Shown one piece after another: positions 54,499 through 63,647 of a DNA stretch of 64,000 nucleotides (the first letter of the stretch is position 1; each line of letters opens with the position of its first letter). The notes under the pieces are model-generated. The model ran no database searches, was not told where the DNA came from, and saw only the letters and a program-made list of their open reading frames with translations. The position numbers and the translations under genes were made by a program. This DNA is from an uncultured Clostridia bacterium. Its GTDB lineage: Bacteria > Bacillota > Clostridia > TANB77 > CAG-508. The stretch lies in NCBI GenBank assembly GCA_934120645.1, contig CAKOUO010000003.1:47401-111400 (forward strand), given 5' to 3'.

Positions 54499-55353
54499 TT
54501 ATAAATTATCAGATATTTTTGCAAAATCTTCTAAACTCAATTCTTCGGCTCTTATATTTTCTTTTATTTCACTATTATTTAATATTTTTATTCCTTGTTC
54601 TTTATTTGCAAAAATTTTATTATTAGTTAATGAATTTAATAAAGTTTTTCTTCTTTGCATAAATGCACATTTTATTACTTTAAACATTTTTTCTTTATTT
54701 TTTGGATTTACTGGTGGTGCTTTTCTTATATTTAATTTTATTACTTTTGATGTTACTTCTGGCTCTGGTATAAATGATTCTTTTGGAACTTCCATTATTG
54801 CTTGGGATTCAGCATAATAGTATACAGTATATGTTATAGCTCCTGTATTTTTTTCTCCTGGTACTGCAATAAGTCTATCAGCTACTTCTTTTTGTATCAT
54901 TACTGTAATACTCTCTAAATCCAATTCTTCTTCCAATAACTTCATAATTATTGGTGTTGTTATATAATATGGTAAATTTGCGACTATTTTGACTTTTGTT
55001 ATATTTCCTTTTTCTTTTTCTTCTTTTATTAACTTTTCTATATCTACTTTTAATACATCTTGATTTAAAATTTCAAAATTACTATATAATGAAAATCTAT
55101 CTTCTAAAATTTTTATCATATTTGTATCTAACTCTATACATATCACTTTTCCTGCTTTTTCCAATAAAAGCGATGTTAATGTTCCTAATCCTGGTCCTAT
55201 TTCTATGACTAAATCTTGTTTTGTTATATTACTACAGTCAACTATTTTATTTACAACTTCTTCATTTATTAAAAAATTTTGTCCAAGATTTTTATTAGCT
55301 TTTATATTATATTTGTTCATTATAAACTTTGTATCTTCTAAAATTTTATTCAT
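54499..55353 (-). CDS. rsmA: 16S rRNA dimethyladenosine transferase
   Basis: A 284-residue RsmA/KsgA, which dimethylates two adjacent adenosines near the 3' end of 16S rRNA, a late ribosome checkpoint. The SAM site is DLVIEIGPGLGTLTSLLLEK and the catalytic N-P-Y motif is NLPYYITTP. The first 20 residues contain NLGQNFLINEEVV, the family start. It lies in a cluster with yraN, dprA and comM upstream on the same strand; no hairpin separates it from yraN. Confidence 0.95.
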   Translation of the reverse strand: MNKILEDTKFIMNKYNIKANKNLGQNFLINEEVVNKIVDCSNITKQDLVIEIGPGLGTLTSLLLEKAGKVICIELDTNMIKILEDRFSLYSNFEILNQDVLKVDIEKLIKEEKEKGNITKVKIVANLPYYITTPIIMKLLEEELDLESITVMIQKEVADRLIAVPGEKNTGAITYTVYYYAESQAIMEVPKESFIPEPEVTSKVIKLNIRKAPPVNPKNKEKMFKVIKCAFMQRRKTLLNSLTNNKIFANKEQGIKILNNSEIKENIRAEELSLEDFAKISDNL

Positions 55354-55423
55354 AGTCGTTCTCCTTTATATTACAATATATATATTATACTAATTTTTGG
55401 CAGATTTTTCAAGATTTTATAAT

Positions 55424-55780
55424 TCACATTATTTGTTTTATGTGATTTATATAAGTTTTATAGTTTTTTATTACAATTTCTATAACATCAAATCTAATAA
55501 ATCTGTTTAATTTATTATTTTTGTATAAGTAATATTTTGCACTTTGATAGATATGTTTTTGTTTAATATTATTTACTGCTTCTACTGGTTTACCATATTT
55601 TTGTGTTGTTCTTGTTTTTACTTCTATAAATATTATATACTTTTCTTTTTCAGCAATTATATCAATTTCTCCCTGATTACAATAAAAATTTCTATCTAAT
55701 ATGTTATATTTATGACGCAATAAATAATTTACTGCCATATTTTCTCCTAATCTTCCTACTTTATAATTATATTTTTTCAT
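55424..55780 (-). CDS. yraN: YraN family endonuclease-like protein (UPF0102)
   Basis: A 118-residue protein with the conserved family core GRLGENMAVNYLLRHKYNILDR, GEIDIIAEK and FIEVKTRTTQKYGKP. Its fold resembles Holliday-junction resolvases, but its function is unknown. It overlaps the dprA stop by 4 bases (ATGA type), confirming an operon with dprA and comM. Chromosomal linkage of yraN to dprA is common in Bacillota. Confidence 0.92.
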   Translation of the reverse strand: MKKYNYKVGRLGENMAVNYLLRHKYNILDRNFYCNQGEIDIIAEKEKYIIFIEVKTRTTQKYGKPVEAVNNIKQKHIYQSAKYYLYKNNKLNRFIRFDVIEIVIKNYKTYINHIKQIM

Positions 55781-56640
55781 TTTCTTTTATAATTTTGTCC
55801 TGGAAGTGATACTATTTTATCTTCTAATTCTAACATCATTAATTTATAATTAATTTCTTGTATTCCTAAGTTTAATTTTTTTAATATTTCGTTTATATGT
55901 ATTGTTCCTTCTTCTGGTATTATTTTATATACTTCTTTATATTCTTTTTCTATTACTTCTTCTATTTTCTTTTTTGTGTTTTTTATTATTTTTAAATTTA
56001 GCTCTGGATATTTTTGTATAATGTCTTCTACTTGTGTAACTAAAATATTCCCTTGTTTTATCAAATTATTTGGGGTTATTCCTTTTGGATTTTCTAAACT
56101 AGAAGGTATACAAAATACTAATTTGTTTTGTTCTTTTGTAAGTCTTGCTGTTACGCTTGTACCACTCCTTTTTCCTCCTTCTATTACTAATGTTCCTATT
56201 GAAAGTCCACTTACTATTCGGTTTCTTTCTAAAAATTTATTATAATCTGCTTTTATATCATTTTCATATTCTGTTAATACTAATCCTCCATTATTTATTA
56301 TTTTATTATATAAATCTATATTTTCTTTAGGATATATATTATCAAGTCCACATGGTAAAACTGCTATTGTTTTTCCTCCACATTCTAATGCACCTTTATG
56401 TGCCCAGCTATCAATTCCTATAGCCATTCCACTTATTATATTTAAGTTATATTGTGCTAAGTTTTTTGAAAATTTAATTGCCATATTTTCACCATATTTA
56501 CTACAATTTCTACTCCCTATTATTGCTATTCCTGGTTCTTGTAATATTTTTATATTTCCTTTTAAATATAATTTTTTTGGTGGTTTTTTTATTTTTTTTA
56601 ATATTTCTGGATACATTTTGTTTTCTATTTCTATTATCAT
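55777..56640 (-). CDS. dprA: DNA processing protein DprA
   Basis: A 287-residue DprA (Smf), which loads RecA onto incoming single-stranded DNA in transformation. The Rossmann core is visible as GIAIIGSRNCSKYGENMAI, SGMAIGIDSWAHKGAL and GGKTIAVLPCGLDNIYP, and GTLVIEGGKRSGTSVTARLT follows. The C-terminal winged-helix region has GTIHINEILKKLN. Its start at 56640 shares one base with the comM stop. Presence of dprA and comM does not prove natural competence. Confidence 0.95.
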   Translation of the reverse strand: MIIEIENKMYPEILKKIKKPPKKLYLKGNIKILQEPGIAIIGSRNCSKYGENMAIKFSKNLAQYNLNIISGMAIGIDSWAHKGALECGGKTIAVLPCGLDNIYPKENIDLYNKIINNGGLVLTEYENDIKADYNKFLERNRIVSGLSIGTLVIEGGKRSGTSVTARLTKEQNKLVFCIPSSLENPKGITPNNLIKQGNILVTQVEDIIQKYPELNLKIIKNTKKKIEEVIEKEYKEVYKIIPEEGTIHINEILKKLNLGIQEINYKLMMLELEDKIVSLPGQNYKRK

Positions 56641-58181
56641 TAAAATTTATCTCCATATTTTTTATCTAAACTTCTTAATTGTATTGCTTCTGCTATATGT
56701 TTTTCATTTATATTTTCTTTTCCATCTAAATCTGCTATAGTTCTTGCTACTTTTAATATTTTTGAATATGCTCTTGCACTTAATCCTAATTTATTAAATG
56801 CAATCTCTAATATTTTTTTACTCTGCTCATTTAATTTACAATATTTTTCAATCATCTTTACTGTTAATTCTGAATTTGAAATTATGCTTTCTTTTTGATA
56901 TCTAATATATTGAATTTGTCTTGCTCTATTTACTCTTTCTTTTATTTCTTTTGATGTTTCTATATTTGTATAATTACTTAATTTTTCATATTTTATAGGT
57001 TTTACATCTATATGTATATCAATTCTGTCTAATAATGGTCCACTTATTTTTGCTAAATATTTTTGTATCATTTGTTTTGAACATGTGCATTCTTTCTCAG
57101 TGCTTCCATAATATCCACATGGGCATGGATTCATACTTGCTATTAACATGAAATTAGCCGGATAACTTACTGTTGTATATAATCTAGATATTGTTATAGA
57201 CTTTTCTTCTAATGGGCATCTTAAAACCTCTAGTGTATTTCTATTAAACTCTGGTAATTCATCTAAAAATAAAACACCATAATGTGCTAAACTTATTTCT
57301 CCTGGCACAGGAATTCTTCCTCCTCCAACCATTGATATTGTAGATATTGTATGATGTGGACTTCTAAATGGTCTTCTTGTTACTATTCCCACTGTATTGT
57401 TTAATTTTCCTGATATACTATGTATTTTTGTTATTTCTAATGCCTCTTCAAAAGTCAAATCTGGTAATATTGTTACAAGTCTTTTGGCTAACATAGTTTT
57501 TCCTGCCCCTGGGCTTCCTATTAAAATACAATTATGTCCTCCTGCTGCAGAAATTTCTAACGCCCTTTTTACATTTTCTTGACCTTTTACATCTGAAAAA
57601 TCAATTACTTCTTTATCATTTTCTTTGTTCAATACATTTCTTATATTTATTTTTTCTATTTCTATTTTTTTATTTTGGTTTAAATACTCTATGCATTCAT
57701 TTAAATTCTTTACACCTATAATTTCTAAACCTTTTATTATACTGGCTTCTCTTTCGTTTGCTTTTGGTAAAAATATTCTTTTTATTCCTAAATTAACTGC
57801 TTCTATACATATTGGTAATACTCCATTTACATGATTTATTTTTCCATTTAATGATAATTCTCCTATAAATATGGTATTTTCTAATTTCTCATTTTTTATT
57901 TTTTCTAATGATTTAAGTATTCCAATAGCTATTGGCAAATCATAACTTGTTCCCCATTTTTTTGTGTTTGCTGGTGCTAAATTTATCAAAATTTTTCTAC
58001 TTGGAAATTCTATATTCGAATTTTTTATTGCTGATTTAATTCTTTCTTTTGACTCTCTAACACTTATGTCTGGAAGTCCCACTATTTCAAAATTTGGTAA
58101 TCCACTTGTTATATCTGTTTGAACTTCTATTAGTTCGCCTTCTAAGCCATTTAATGCAATTGTTTTTATAATAGATATCAT
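56640..58181 (-). CDS. ComM/YifB family Mg-chelatase-like AAA+ ATPase
   Basis: A 513-residue ATPase. In the ComM family it acts as a branch-migration helicase during transformation. N-terminal region about residues 1-170 (IEVQTDITSGLPNFEIVGLP) is the chelatase-like substrate domain. Walker A is CILIGSPGAGKTMLAKRL, Walker B is GVLFLDELPEFNR, and the zinc finger is CPCGYYGSTEKECTCS. The C-terminal helical lid (SARAYSKILKVARTIADLDG) is conserved. It leads an operon with dprA and yraN. Confidence 0.94.
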   Translation of the reverse strand: MISIIKTIALNGLEGELIEVQTDITSGLPNFEIVGLPDISVRESKERIKSAIKNSNIEFPSRKILINLAPANTKKWGTSYDLPIAIGILKSLEKIKNEKLENTIFIGELSLNGKINHVNGVLPICIEAVNLGIKRIFLPKANEREASIIKGLEIIGVKNLNECIEYLNQNKKIEIEKINIRNVLNKENDKEVIDFSDVKGQENVKRALEISAAGGHNCILIGSPGAGKTMLAKRLVTILPDLTFEEALEITKIHSISGKLNNTVGIVTRRPFRSPHHTISTISMVGGGRIPVPGEISLAHYGVLFLDELPEFNRNTLEVLRCPLEEKSITISRLYTTVSYPANFMLIASMNPCPCGYYGSTEKECTCSKQMIQKYLAKISGPLLDRIDIHIDVKPIKYEKLSNYTNIETSKEIKERVNRARQIQYIRYQKESIISNSELTVKMIEKYCKLNEQSKKILEIAFNKLGLSARAYSKILKVARTIADLDGKENINEKHIAEAIQLRSLDKKYGDKF

Positions 58182-58209
58182 AAAATTCTCCTTTATTTTT
58201 TGAAATTTG

Positions 58210-58238
58210 TTGATTTTTAATATTGTTTAATATAAAAT
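58210..58238 (+). promoter_or_regulatory. SigA-type promoter upstream of the PASTA PBP, TTGATT-17-TAAAAT
   Basis: The -35 (58210-58215) and -10 (58233-58238) boxes are 17 bases apart, and about 35 bases from the PBP start. The match is good but not perfect. Confidence 0.55.
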
Positions 58239-58274
58239 ATTGTTAATTAAATTAACAAAAGAGTGGTGAAAAGT

Positions 58275-60548
58275 TTGAATACTTCTAAAAAGAAAAAAGT
58301 TGTAAAAATAAATAATGATTTTGGTTCTCAAAATTTTATACATATAAAAAAATTAAAAACAATTTTTATTGTTTGCATTTTAATTTTTGTTTTATTACTT
58401 GGTAGACTTGGATATTTACAATTTGTAGAAGGTGATTATTTAAAGAACTTAGCTTATCAGCAACAAACAATTAATCAAATTATAAGTCCAAAAAGAGGAT
58501 CTATTTATGATTCTACTGGTATGTTATTAGCTACAAGTGCTTCTGTTGATACTATTACCATTAACCCTAGTAAAATAAAAGATTCAAATGATAATTCTAA
58601 GACAGCTGCTTTAAAAGAAAAAGTAGCTAAAGCTTTTTCTGAAATTTTTGAATTAGATTATAATGAAACTTTAGAAAAACTTAATAGTTCTTCTTCTGTA
58701 GAGACAATTGCTAAAAAAGTAGAACAAGATAAAGTTGATAAATTAAGATCATGGATGAAAGAAAACAATATATCTGTTGGTATAAATATTGATGAAGATA
58801 CAAAAAGATATTATCCTTATGGTAATTTTTTATCTCAAGTAATTGGTGCTTGTGGTAGTGATAATCAAGGATTGTCTGGTATTGAATATAAATGGGATTC
58901 TATTTTATCTGGAACTCCTGGAAAGATTGTTAGTTCAAAAAGTGCAAGTCAAGAAGAAATTCCAAATGCTGAAGAAACTTATATTGCACCAGAAAACGGA
59001 AACGATTTAACACTAACAATTAATTTTAAGATTCAATCAATTGTTGAAAAATATTTAAAACAAGCTGTTGATAATAATAATTGCCAAAATGGTGGAAGTT
59101 GTATAGTTATGAATCCTAAAACAGGTGATATTTTGGCTATGGCAACATATCCTGATTATGACTTAAATAATCCTTATACTCCTAATGAAACTTTGGCAAA
59201 AACATATTCTTCTTTAAGTTCAGAAGATAAAGTAAATGCTATATATAAAATGTGGTCAAATAAATCTGTTAGTGAGTTATATGAACCTGGTTCAGTTTTT
59301 AAAACAATTACTGCATCTATCGCATTAGAAGAAAATATAACTGATACAGATGTAGCTGGTGATTTTTATTGTAAAGGTTATGAATCTTTCCCTGATGTAA
59401 ATGGAAACAGTGTAAAAATTAATTGTTGGAGAAATTATAATCCACATTTATCTCAAACATTAAGACAAGCATTAGAAAATTCTTGTAATCCAGCATTTAT
59501 GCAATTAGGTGCAAGAATTGGTACTACTAATTTATATAAATATTATAAAGCTTTTGGTCTTTTTGATAGAACAGGAGTAGATTTGCCTGGTGAAGCTCTT
59601 TCAATGTTTACATCTGAAGATAAGGTTGGTCCTGTAGAAAGAGCAACAATGTCATTTGGTCAAAGACTTAATATAACTCCTCTTCAAATGATAACTGCAG
59701 TTAGTGCAATAGCTAATAATGGTGTCTTAATGAAGCCTAGAATTGTTAAAGAAATAAAAAATACTGATACTGGTGCAATATCTTCTGTAGAAACTTCTGA
59801 AGTTAGACAAGTTATTTCAGAAGAAACTGCAACAAAAGTAAAATCTATGATGAAATCAGTTGTTGATGAAGGAACTGGATATAGAGGTGCTGTAACTGGT
59901 TATTCTATTGGTGGAAAAACTGGTACTTCTGAACCAACAGCTGATAAAGTTGAAAGTGAAGGCTATGTTGCTTCTTATGTAGCTATTGCTCCTGTTGAAG
60001 ATACTCAAGTTGCTTTATTACTTACATTATATAAACCTGATAAAAGCAATCACCAAGGTGGTCAAATAGCAGGTCCTGTAGTTTCTCAAATGTTAACAGA
60101 AATTTTACCATCTTTAGGTATACCTTCTGACAATGAAAAAACTAGCAATGATAACAATAATTTAGTAAAGGTTCCTGATGTTAGAAATAAAACTATTGCA
60201 GAAGCTGAAAAAGTACTTAAAAATTCTGGATTTTCAGTAAAAATTTCAACTTCAAATGATAAAAATACTACTACTGTTATTGATCAAGTTCCAAAGCCAG
60301 GTATATCTTTATCAAAGGATTCTATTATAATGTTATATGATACAACTACTAGAACTTCAACAACTGTCCCTGATCTTACTGGTAAATCTGCATCTCAAGC
60401 TACTATTGCTTTAAAAAATGCTAATTTAAATATTAGTATAGAAGGTAGTGGAACTGTAGTTTCACAAGATCCTCCAAAAGATTCTAAAGTAGATGAAGGA
60501 ACTGTTGTAAAAGTTACTTTAAAATCTGGCTCAAAAGATTCTCATTAA
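58275..60548 (+). CDS. Class B penicillin-binding protein with two PASTA domains (FtsI/SpoVD type)
   Basis: About 757 residues. A membrane anchor (TIFIVCILIFVLLLGRLGYL) leads to the dimerisation domain (PKRGSIYDSTGMLLATS) and the transpeptidase domain. The active serine is in LYEPGSVFKTITASIAL, with SxN as LENSCNPAF and the KTG triad in IGGKTGTSEP. Two PASTA repeats end the protein (KVPDVRNKTIAEAEKVL; TVPDLTGKSASQATIAL). SpoVD is the sporulation-specific relative; the vegetative FtsI relative would have the same architecture, so the call is left open. TTG 58275 is chosen as start with GTGGTGA upstream, and GTG 58263 is the alternative. Confidence 0.9.
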   Translation: MNTSKKKKVVKINNDFGSQNFIHIKKLKTIFIVCILIFVLLLGRLGYLQFVEGDYLKNLAYQQQTINQIISPKRGSIYDSTGMLLATSASVDTITINPSKIKDSNDNSKTAALKEKVAKAFSEIFELDYNETLEKLNSSSSVETIAKKVEQDKVDKLRSWMKENNISVGINIDEDTKRYYPYGNFLSQVIGACGSDNQGLSGIEYKWDSILSGTPGKIVSSKSASQEEIPNAEETYIAPENGNDLTLTINFKIQSIVEKYLKQAVDNNNCQNGGSCIVMNPKTGDILAMATYPDYDLNNPYTPNETLAKTYSSLSSEDKVNAIYKMWSNKSVSELYEPGSVFKTITASIALEENITDTDVAGDFYCKGYESFPDVNGNSVKINCWRNYNPHLSQTLRQALENSCNPAFMQLGARIGTTNLYKYYKAFGLFDRTGVDLPGEALSMFTSEDKVGPVERATMSFGQRLNITPLQMITAVSAIANNGVLMKPRIVKEIKNTDTGAISSVETSEVRQVISEETATKVKSMMKSVVDEGTGYRGAVTGYSIGGKTGTSEPTADKVESEGYVASYVAIAPVEDTQVALLLTLYKPDKSNHQGGQIAGPVVSQMLTEILPSLGIPSDNEKTSNDNNNLVKVPDVRNKTIAEAEKVLKNSGFSVKISTSNDKNTTTVIDQVPKPGISLSKDSIIMLYDTTTRTSTTVPDLTGKSASQATIALKNANLNISIEGSGTVVSQDPPKDSKVDEGTVVKVTLKSGSKDSH

Positions 60549-60561
60549 TATTTTATATATT

Positions 60562-60595
60562 GAGGGATTGTATAAATCCCTCTTATTTTATTTAT
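60562..60595 (+). terminator. Terminator of the PASTA PBP gene
   Basis: GAGGGATT pairs with AATCCCTC around GTATA and is followed by TTATTTTATTT. The converging Rpn-like gene ends nearby. Confidence 0.85.
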
Positions 60596-61208
60596 TATTT
60601 ATATAATCATCTAATAATTTATCTAATTTTTTTATTTTGTCATTTTTTATATTTTCTATTTTTTTCTTATTACTTCCTTTTAAGTAAATTATCCATTCTT
60701 CTTTTAAGTTCATTTTTTCTGCAGTAATATTTTTAAATTTTGGTAATTCTATGATGTAAAATTCCATTTCTTCTAAATTTATGTTTTTATCTTTACAATC
60801 TATTTTTATTTTTTTATCATATTTTAATGAAGCAAAATATATGAAGTCTAATATATTAATTGTTAACGTTCTTGCTAATTTTCTATTTTCATTATATTTT
60901 AATTGATTTGCATGTATTTTCATATAATAAGTTAATAGTTGAGTTTTTATATTTTGCTCATCTACAAATTGTATTCCTACATTTATTTTTTCATCTTTAT
61001 CTGTTACTATTCTTACTTCTATTATTTCTAGATTTTGTTCTATTGATAAATTTTCTTTTATTTTTAATAAATTTGGATTTAAAATTATTTTTTTTATACT
61101 AATATTTAAAATACTTTCAATAAAATTTTTTGTAATATCTAAAGAATCCTCAGAATTTAGAACTTTTCTGATTACTAACTTATTTTCAGATATGAATTTT
61201 TGGTTCAT
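60588..61208 (-). CDS. Rpn-like PD-(D/E)XK nuclease-transposase family protein with altered catalytic residues
   Basis: This 206-residue protein resembles the PD-(D/E)XK transposase family (PDDEXK_2): IEVRIVTDKDEKINVGIQF sits where relatives have LDVRV...IEIQ, followed by LLTYYMKIHANQLKYNENR and IELPKFKN. The last part, LKEEWIIYLKG, fits the family's C-terminal element. In this copy the expected Asp is Glu and the expected Glu of ExQ is Gly, so it is probably inactive. It lies next to a conserved-tail repeat at 61370. Family assignment is moderate. Confidence 0.6.
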   Translation of the reverse strand: MNQKFISENKLVIRKVLNSEDSLDITKNFIESILNISIKKIILNPNLLKIKENLSIEQNLEIIEVRIVTDKDEKINVGIQFVDEQNIKTQLLTYYMKIHANQLKYNENRKLARTLTINILDFIYFASLKYDKKIKIDCKDKNINLEEMEFYIIELPKFKNITAEKMNLKEEWIIYLKGSNKKKIENIKNDKIKKLDKLLDDYINNK

Positions 61209-61369
61209 AAATTATTAGTTTAGTACCTCCTTTTTTATTTTTTATTAGTTTTGGGAATTTGTTTTTAATTATAATTAAAATATTGATTTAAAATTTTAGA
61301 ATTAAAATTGTGAGTAAATTATAGCTTGTATATTTTAATATGTCAATATAAAAATATAGATTTTATATT

Positions 61370-61428
61370 TTTTCATCGCAAAATACGACAAAATTAAACA
61401 TTGTACTGTGTTTAGTTTTGCCGTATTT
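61370..61428. repeat. Repeat with 17-bp hairpin and GCGATGAAAA tail after ispH
   Basis: Arms 61384-61400 and 61409-61425 pair at 16 of 17 positions on the minus strand with G-U pairs allowed. They are followed by the sequence ATTTTGCGATGAAAA shared with the element at 42322-42381. It could act as the ispH terminator. The rest of 61209-61440 is AT-rich spacer without recognised features. Confidence 0.75.
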
Positions 61429-61440
61429 ATAACCCTTCTT

Positions 61441-62289
61441 TTATTTATTTAAAAATTCGACTATTTCTTCTATACTTTTTTGTGGTGTTGAAGCACCAGC
61501 CATAATACCGATTTTTGCTGTTTTGTCTATATTTTTTAGGTCATCTTTAGTCTCTACATATATAGTATTTTGGCAATTTTGTTTTGCTATTTCATATAAT
61601 TTTTTTGTATTTGAACTATTCTTTCCTCCTATTATTATCATTATATCAACTTTTTTTGATAATTCTTGTGTTTCCTTTTGTCTTAATTCTGTTGCTAAAC
61701 ATATTGTATTTTTTATTACTAATTCTGTAGTTTTAGGTATTTTTTCTTCTATTATTTTTTTTATATCATCAAATTTTTTTAAACTATATGTAGTTTGTGC
61801 TATTAATAGTAATTTGTTGATATTTGTTTTTTGATATTCTTCTATTACTTTTTCAATATCTTCTTCTGTTTCTATTATGCTAGAATTTTTACCACAATGG
61901 CTTATTGTTCCTATTATTTCAGGATGCTTTTTGCTTCCACATAAAAAAATATAATAGCCATTATTTGAATATTCTTCTGCTATTTTATGAATTCTTAAAA
62001 CATTTGGACATGTATAATCTATTATTTCTATATTTTTATTTTCTGCTATTTTATATATTTCTTTTGGAACTCCATGTGCTCTTATTATTGTTTTTCCTTT
62101 AGCATCTTCTATATTTTCAATAAATTTTATTCCTTTATTTTCAAGCTCTTCTACAACTTGTTTATTATGTACTATTTCTCCTAGACAATATATTGTTTTT
62201 TCTGTTTCATCATTATCTTTTTTTGCTCCTTCAACAGCTCTTTTTACCCCATAGCAAAAACCTGCTGTTTTCCCTATTAATATTTCCAT
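61441..62289 (-). CDS. ispH: 4-hydroxy-3-methylbut-2-enyl diphosphate reductase
   Basis: A 282-residue IspH, the last enzyme of the non-mevalonate isoprenoid pathway, producing IPP and DMAPP with a [4Fe-4S] cluster. Cluster cysteines are in KTAGFCYGVKRAV, DYTCPNVLRIHKIAEEY and NTICLATELRQKE. Active-site features include RAHGVPKEIY, the HPE in SKKHPEIIGTISHCG, and GGKNSSNTKKLYEIA. It is complete. It is followed by a repeat-type hairpin. Confidence 0.96.
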   Translation of the reverse strand: MEILIGKTAGFCYGVKRAVEGAKKDNDETEKTIYCLGEIVHNKQVVEELENKGIKFIENIEDAKGKTIIRAHGVPKEIYKIAENKNIEIIDYTCPNVLRIHKIAEEYSNNGYYIFLCGSKKHPEIIGTISHCGKNSSIIETEEDIEKVIEEYQKTNINKLLLIAQTTYSLKKFDDIKKIIEEKIPKTTELVIKNTICLATELRQKETQELSKKVDIMIIIGGKNSSNTKKLYEIAKQNCQNTIYVETKDDLKNIDKTAKIGIMAGASTPQKSIEEIVEFLNK

Positions 62290-62334
62290 ATGTTTCTTCC
62301 TTTTTATTATTTTATAATATATTTTTATGATATA

Positions 62335-62373
62335 AAAAAATGAAGGATTAAAGTTTTCTCTCTAATTCCTTCT
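62335..62373 (-). terminator. Terminator of the WalR-like gene
   Basis: On the minus strand GAAGGAATTA pairs with TAATCCTTC with one bulged A, followed by ATTTTTTT. Confidence 0.7.
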
Positions 62374-62383
62374 TTTTATACTT

Positions 62384-63130
62384 TTATTTTGTTGCTATGT
62401 AGTATCCTACGCCTCTTTTTGTTATTAAAATTTTTGGACTAGAAGTATCTTTTTCTATTTTTTCTCTTATTCTTCTTACAGTAACATCTACTGTTCTTAT
62501 ATCTCCATAATATTCATAACCCCAAACTTTTTCTAATAACACTTCTCTTGTTACCACCTGTCCTGGTTGTGCTGCTAAGAATTTTAATACTTCGAATTCT
62601 CTTAATGTTAAATCTATTACTTCTCCTCTTACTTTTACTTCAAATCTATCTAAGTCTAATTCTAAGTCATTTACTTTTATTATATTTGCTTTTTTCTCTT
62701 CTTGTTCTTCTATTTTTTCGTCTTCTTTTTTTATATTTGAAGTTATTTCATATTTTCTTAAATTTGCTTTTACTCTTGCCATTAATTCTCTTACACTAAA
62801 TGGTTTTGTTATATAATCATCTGCACCTAATTCTAATCCAACAATTTTATCTACTTCGTTATCTTTTGCTGTTAACATTAATATTGGGATATTTAATTGG
62901 TTTTTTACTCTTTTACATACAGATAAACCATCTAATTTTGGCAACATTATATCTAATAACATTAAGTCTGGTTTTTGTTCTAATGCCATATTTACAGCTG
63001 TTAATCCATCTGCTGCTTCTATTGTTTCATATCCCTCTTTTTTTAGATTATATACTAGTACATCTGTTATTGCTTGTTCATCATCAACAATTAGTACTTT
63101 TTTAACATCTTTTACTAAATTTTCTTCCAC
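62384..63130 (-). CDS. OmpR-family response regulator, WalR/YycF-like
   Basis: A 248-residue regulator. The receiver domain has the phosphoacceptor in LMLLDIMLPKLDGLSV, Thr in ILMLTAKDNE and Lys in YITKPFSVREL. The winged-helix domain has VIDLTLREFEVLKFLAAQ, RTVDVTVRRIREKIE and RGVGYYIATK, the pattern of the essential cell-wall regulator WalR. An unusual acidic/basic linker of about 25 residues (KKEDEKIEEQEEKKA) separates the domains. No cognate kinase lies beside it; downstream is ispH. A WalR role is suggested by similarity only. Confidence 0.85.
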   Translation of the reverse strand: MEENLVKDVKKVLIVDDEQAITDVLVYNLKKEGYETIEAADGLTAVNMALEQKPDLMLLDIMLPKLDGLSVCKRVKNQLNIPILMLTAKDNEVDKIVGLELGADDYITKPFSVRELMARVKANLRKYEITSNIKKEDEKIEEQEEKKANIIKVNDLELDLDRFEVKVRGEVIDLTLREFEVLKFLAAQPGQVVTREVLLEKVWGYEYYGDIRTVDVTVRRIREKIEKDTSSPKILITKRGVGYYIATK

Positions 63131-63206
63131 AAAAATTCCGCCTTTCTTATAGCTTTATTTTTATAATCTATTTATATCACAATTTTTGGGAATATACAAG
63201 TGTTTT

Positions 63207-63638
63207 TTATCTTTTATTTAATAAGTCTTCCATTGTATGCCATGCTAGTAATGCACATTTTACTCTTGCAGGCATATTAGATACATTCCTAAATGCAATT
63301 GCGTCTTCTAATTTTTTTAATTCTTCTTCATCTGTTGTTTCTCTTTTTATCATTTCTATAAATGTTTTTATAATTTCTTTTGCTTCTTCAATTGTTTTTC
63401 CTTTTAATGTATCTATCATTATTGATGTAGAGGCTTGTGATATTGCACATCCATGTCCTGAAAATGCCATATCTTCTATTTTATTTCCATTTAATTTTAA
63501 TTGTAGTGTTATTTCATCTCCACAATTTGGATTATGCCCTACTTCACAGTAGTCTGCATTTTCTAGTTTCTTTTTGTTGTATGAATTCATACTGTGTTCC
63601 ATTATTAATTCATTGTAAACATCTGTTAACTCGTCCAT
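63207..63638 (-). CDS. sufU: Fe-S cluster scaffold / sulfur transfer protein SufU
   Basis: A 143-residue SufU. Conserved cysteines are in EVGHNPNCGDEITL, FSGHGCAISQASTSIM and MPARVKCALLAWHTM, with the Zn-binding Asp present. In Bacillota SufU receives sulfur from SufS. The start ATG 63638 lies 9 bases after the sufS stop, whose TAG is part of its ribosome site (AGGGAGAAAA), so the two are translationally linked. It is followed by no other suf gene; the next gene (WalR-like) begins after about 75 bases. Confidence 0.95.
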   Translation of the reverse strand: MDELTDVYNELIMEHSMNSYNKKKLENADYCEVGHNPNCGDEITLQLKLNGNKIEDMAFSGHGCAISQASTSIMIDTLKGKTIEEAKEIIKTFIEMIKRETTDEEELKKLEDAIAFRNVSNMPARVKCALLAWHTMEDLLNKR

Positions 63639-63647
63639 TTTTTCTCC

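Noticed and set aside
61209..61440. Possible small RNA gene between the Rpn relative and ispH
   Set aside because: The only structured part is the repeat hairpin at 61370-61428, which is explained by the shared element or an ispH terminator; no promoter was seen.
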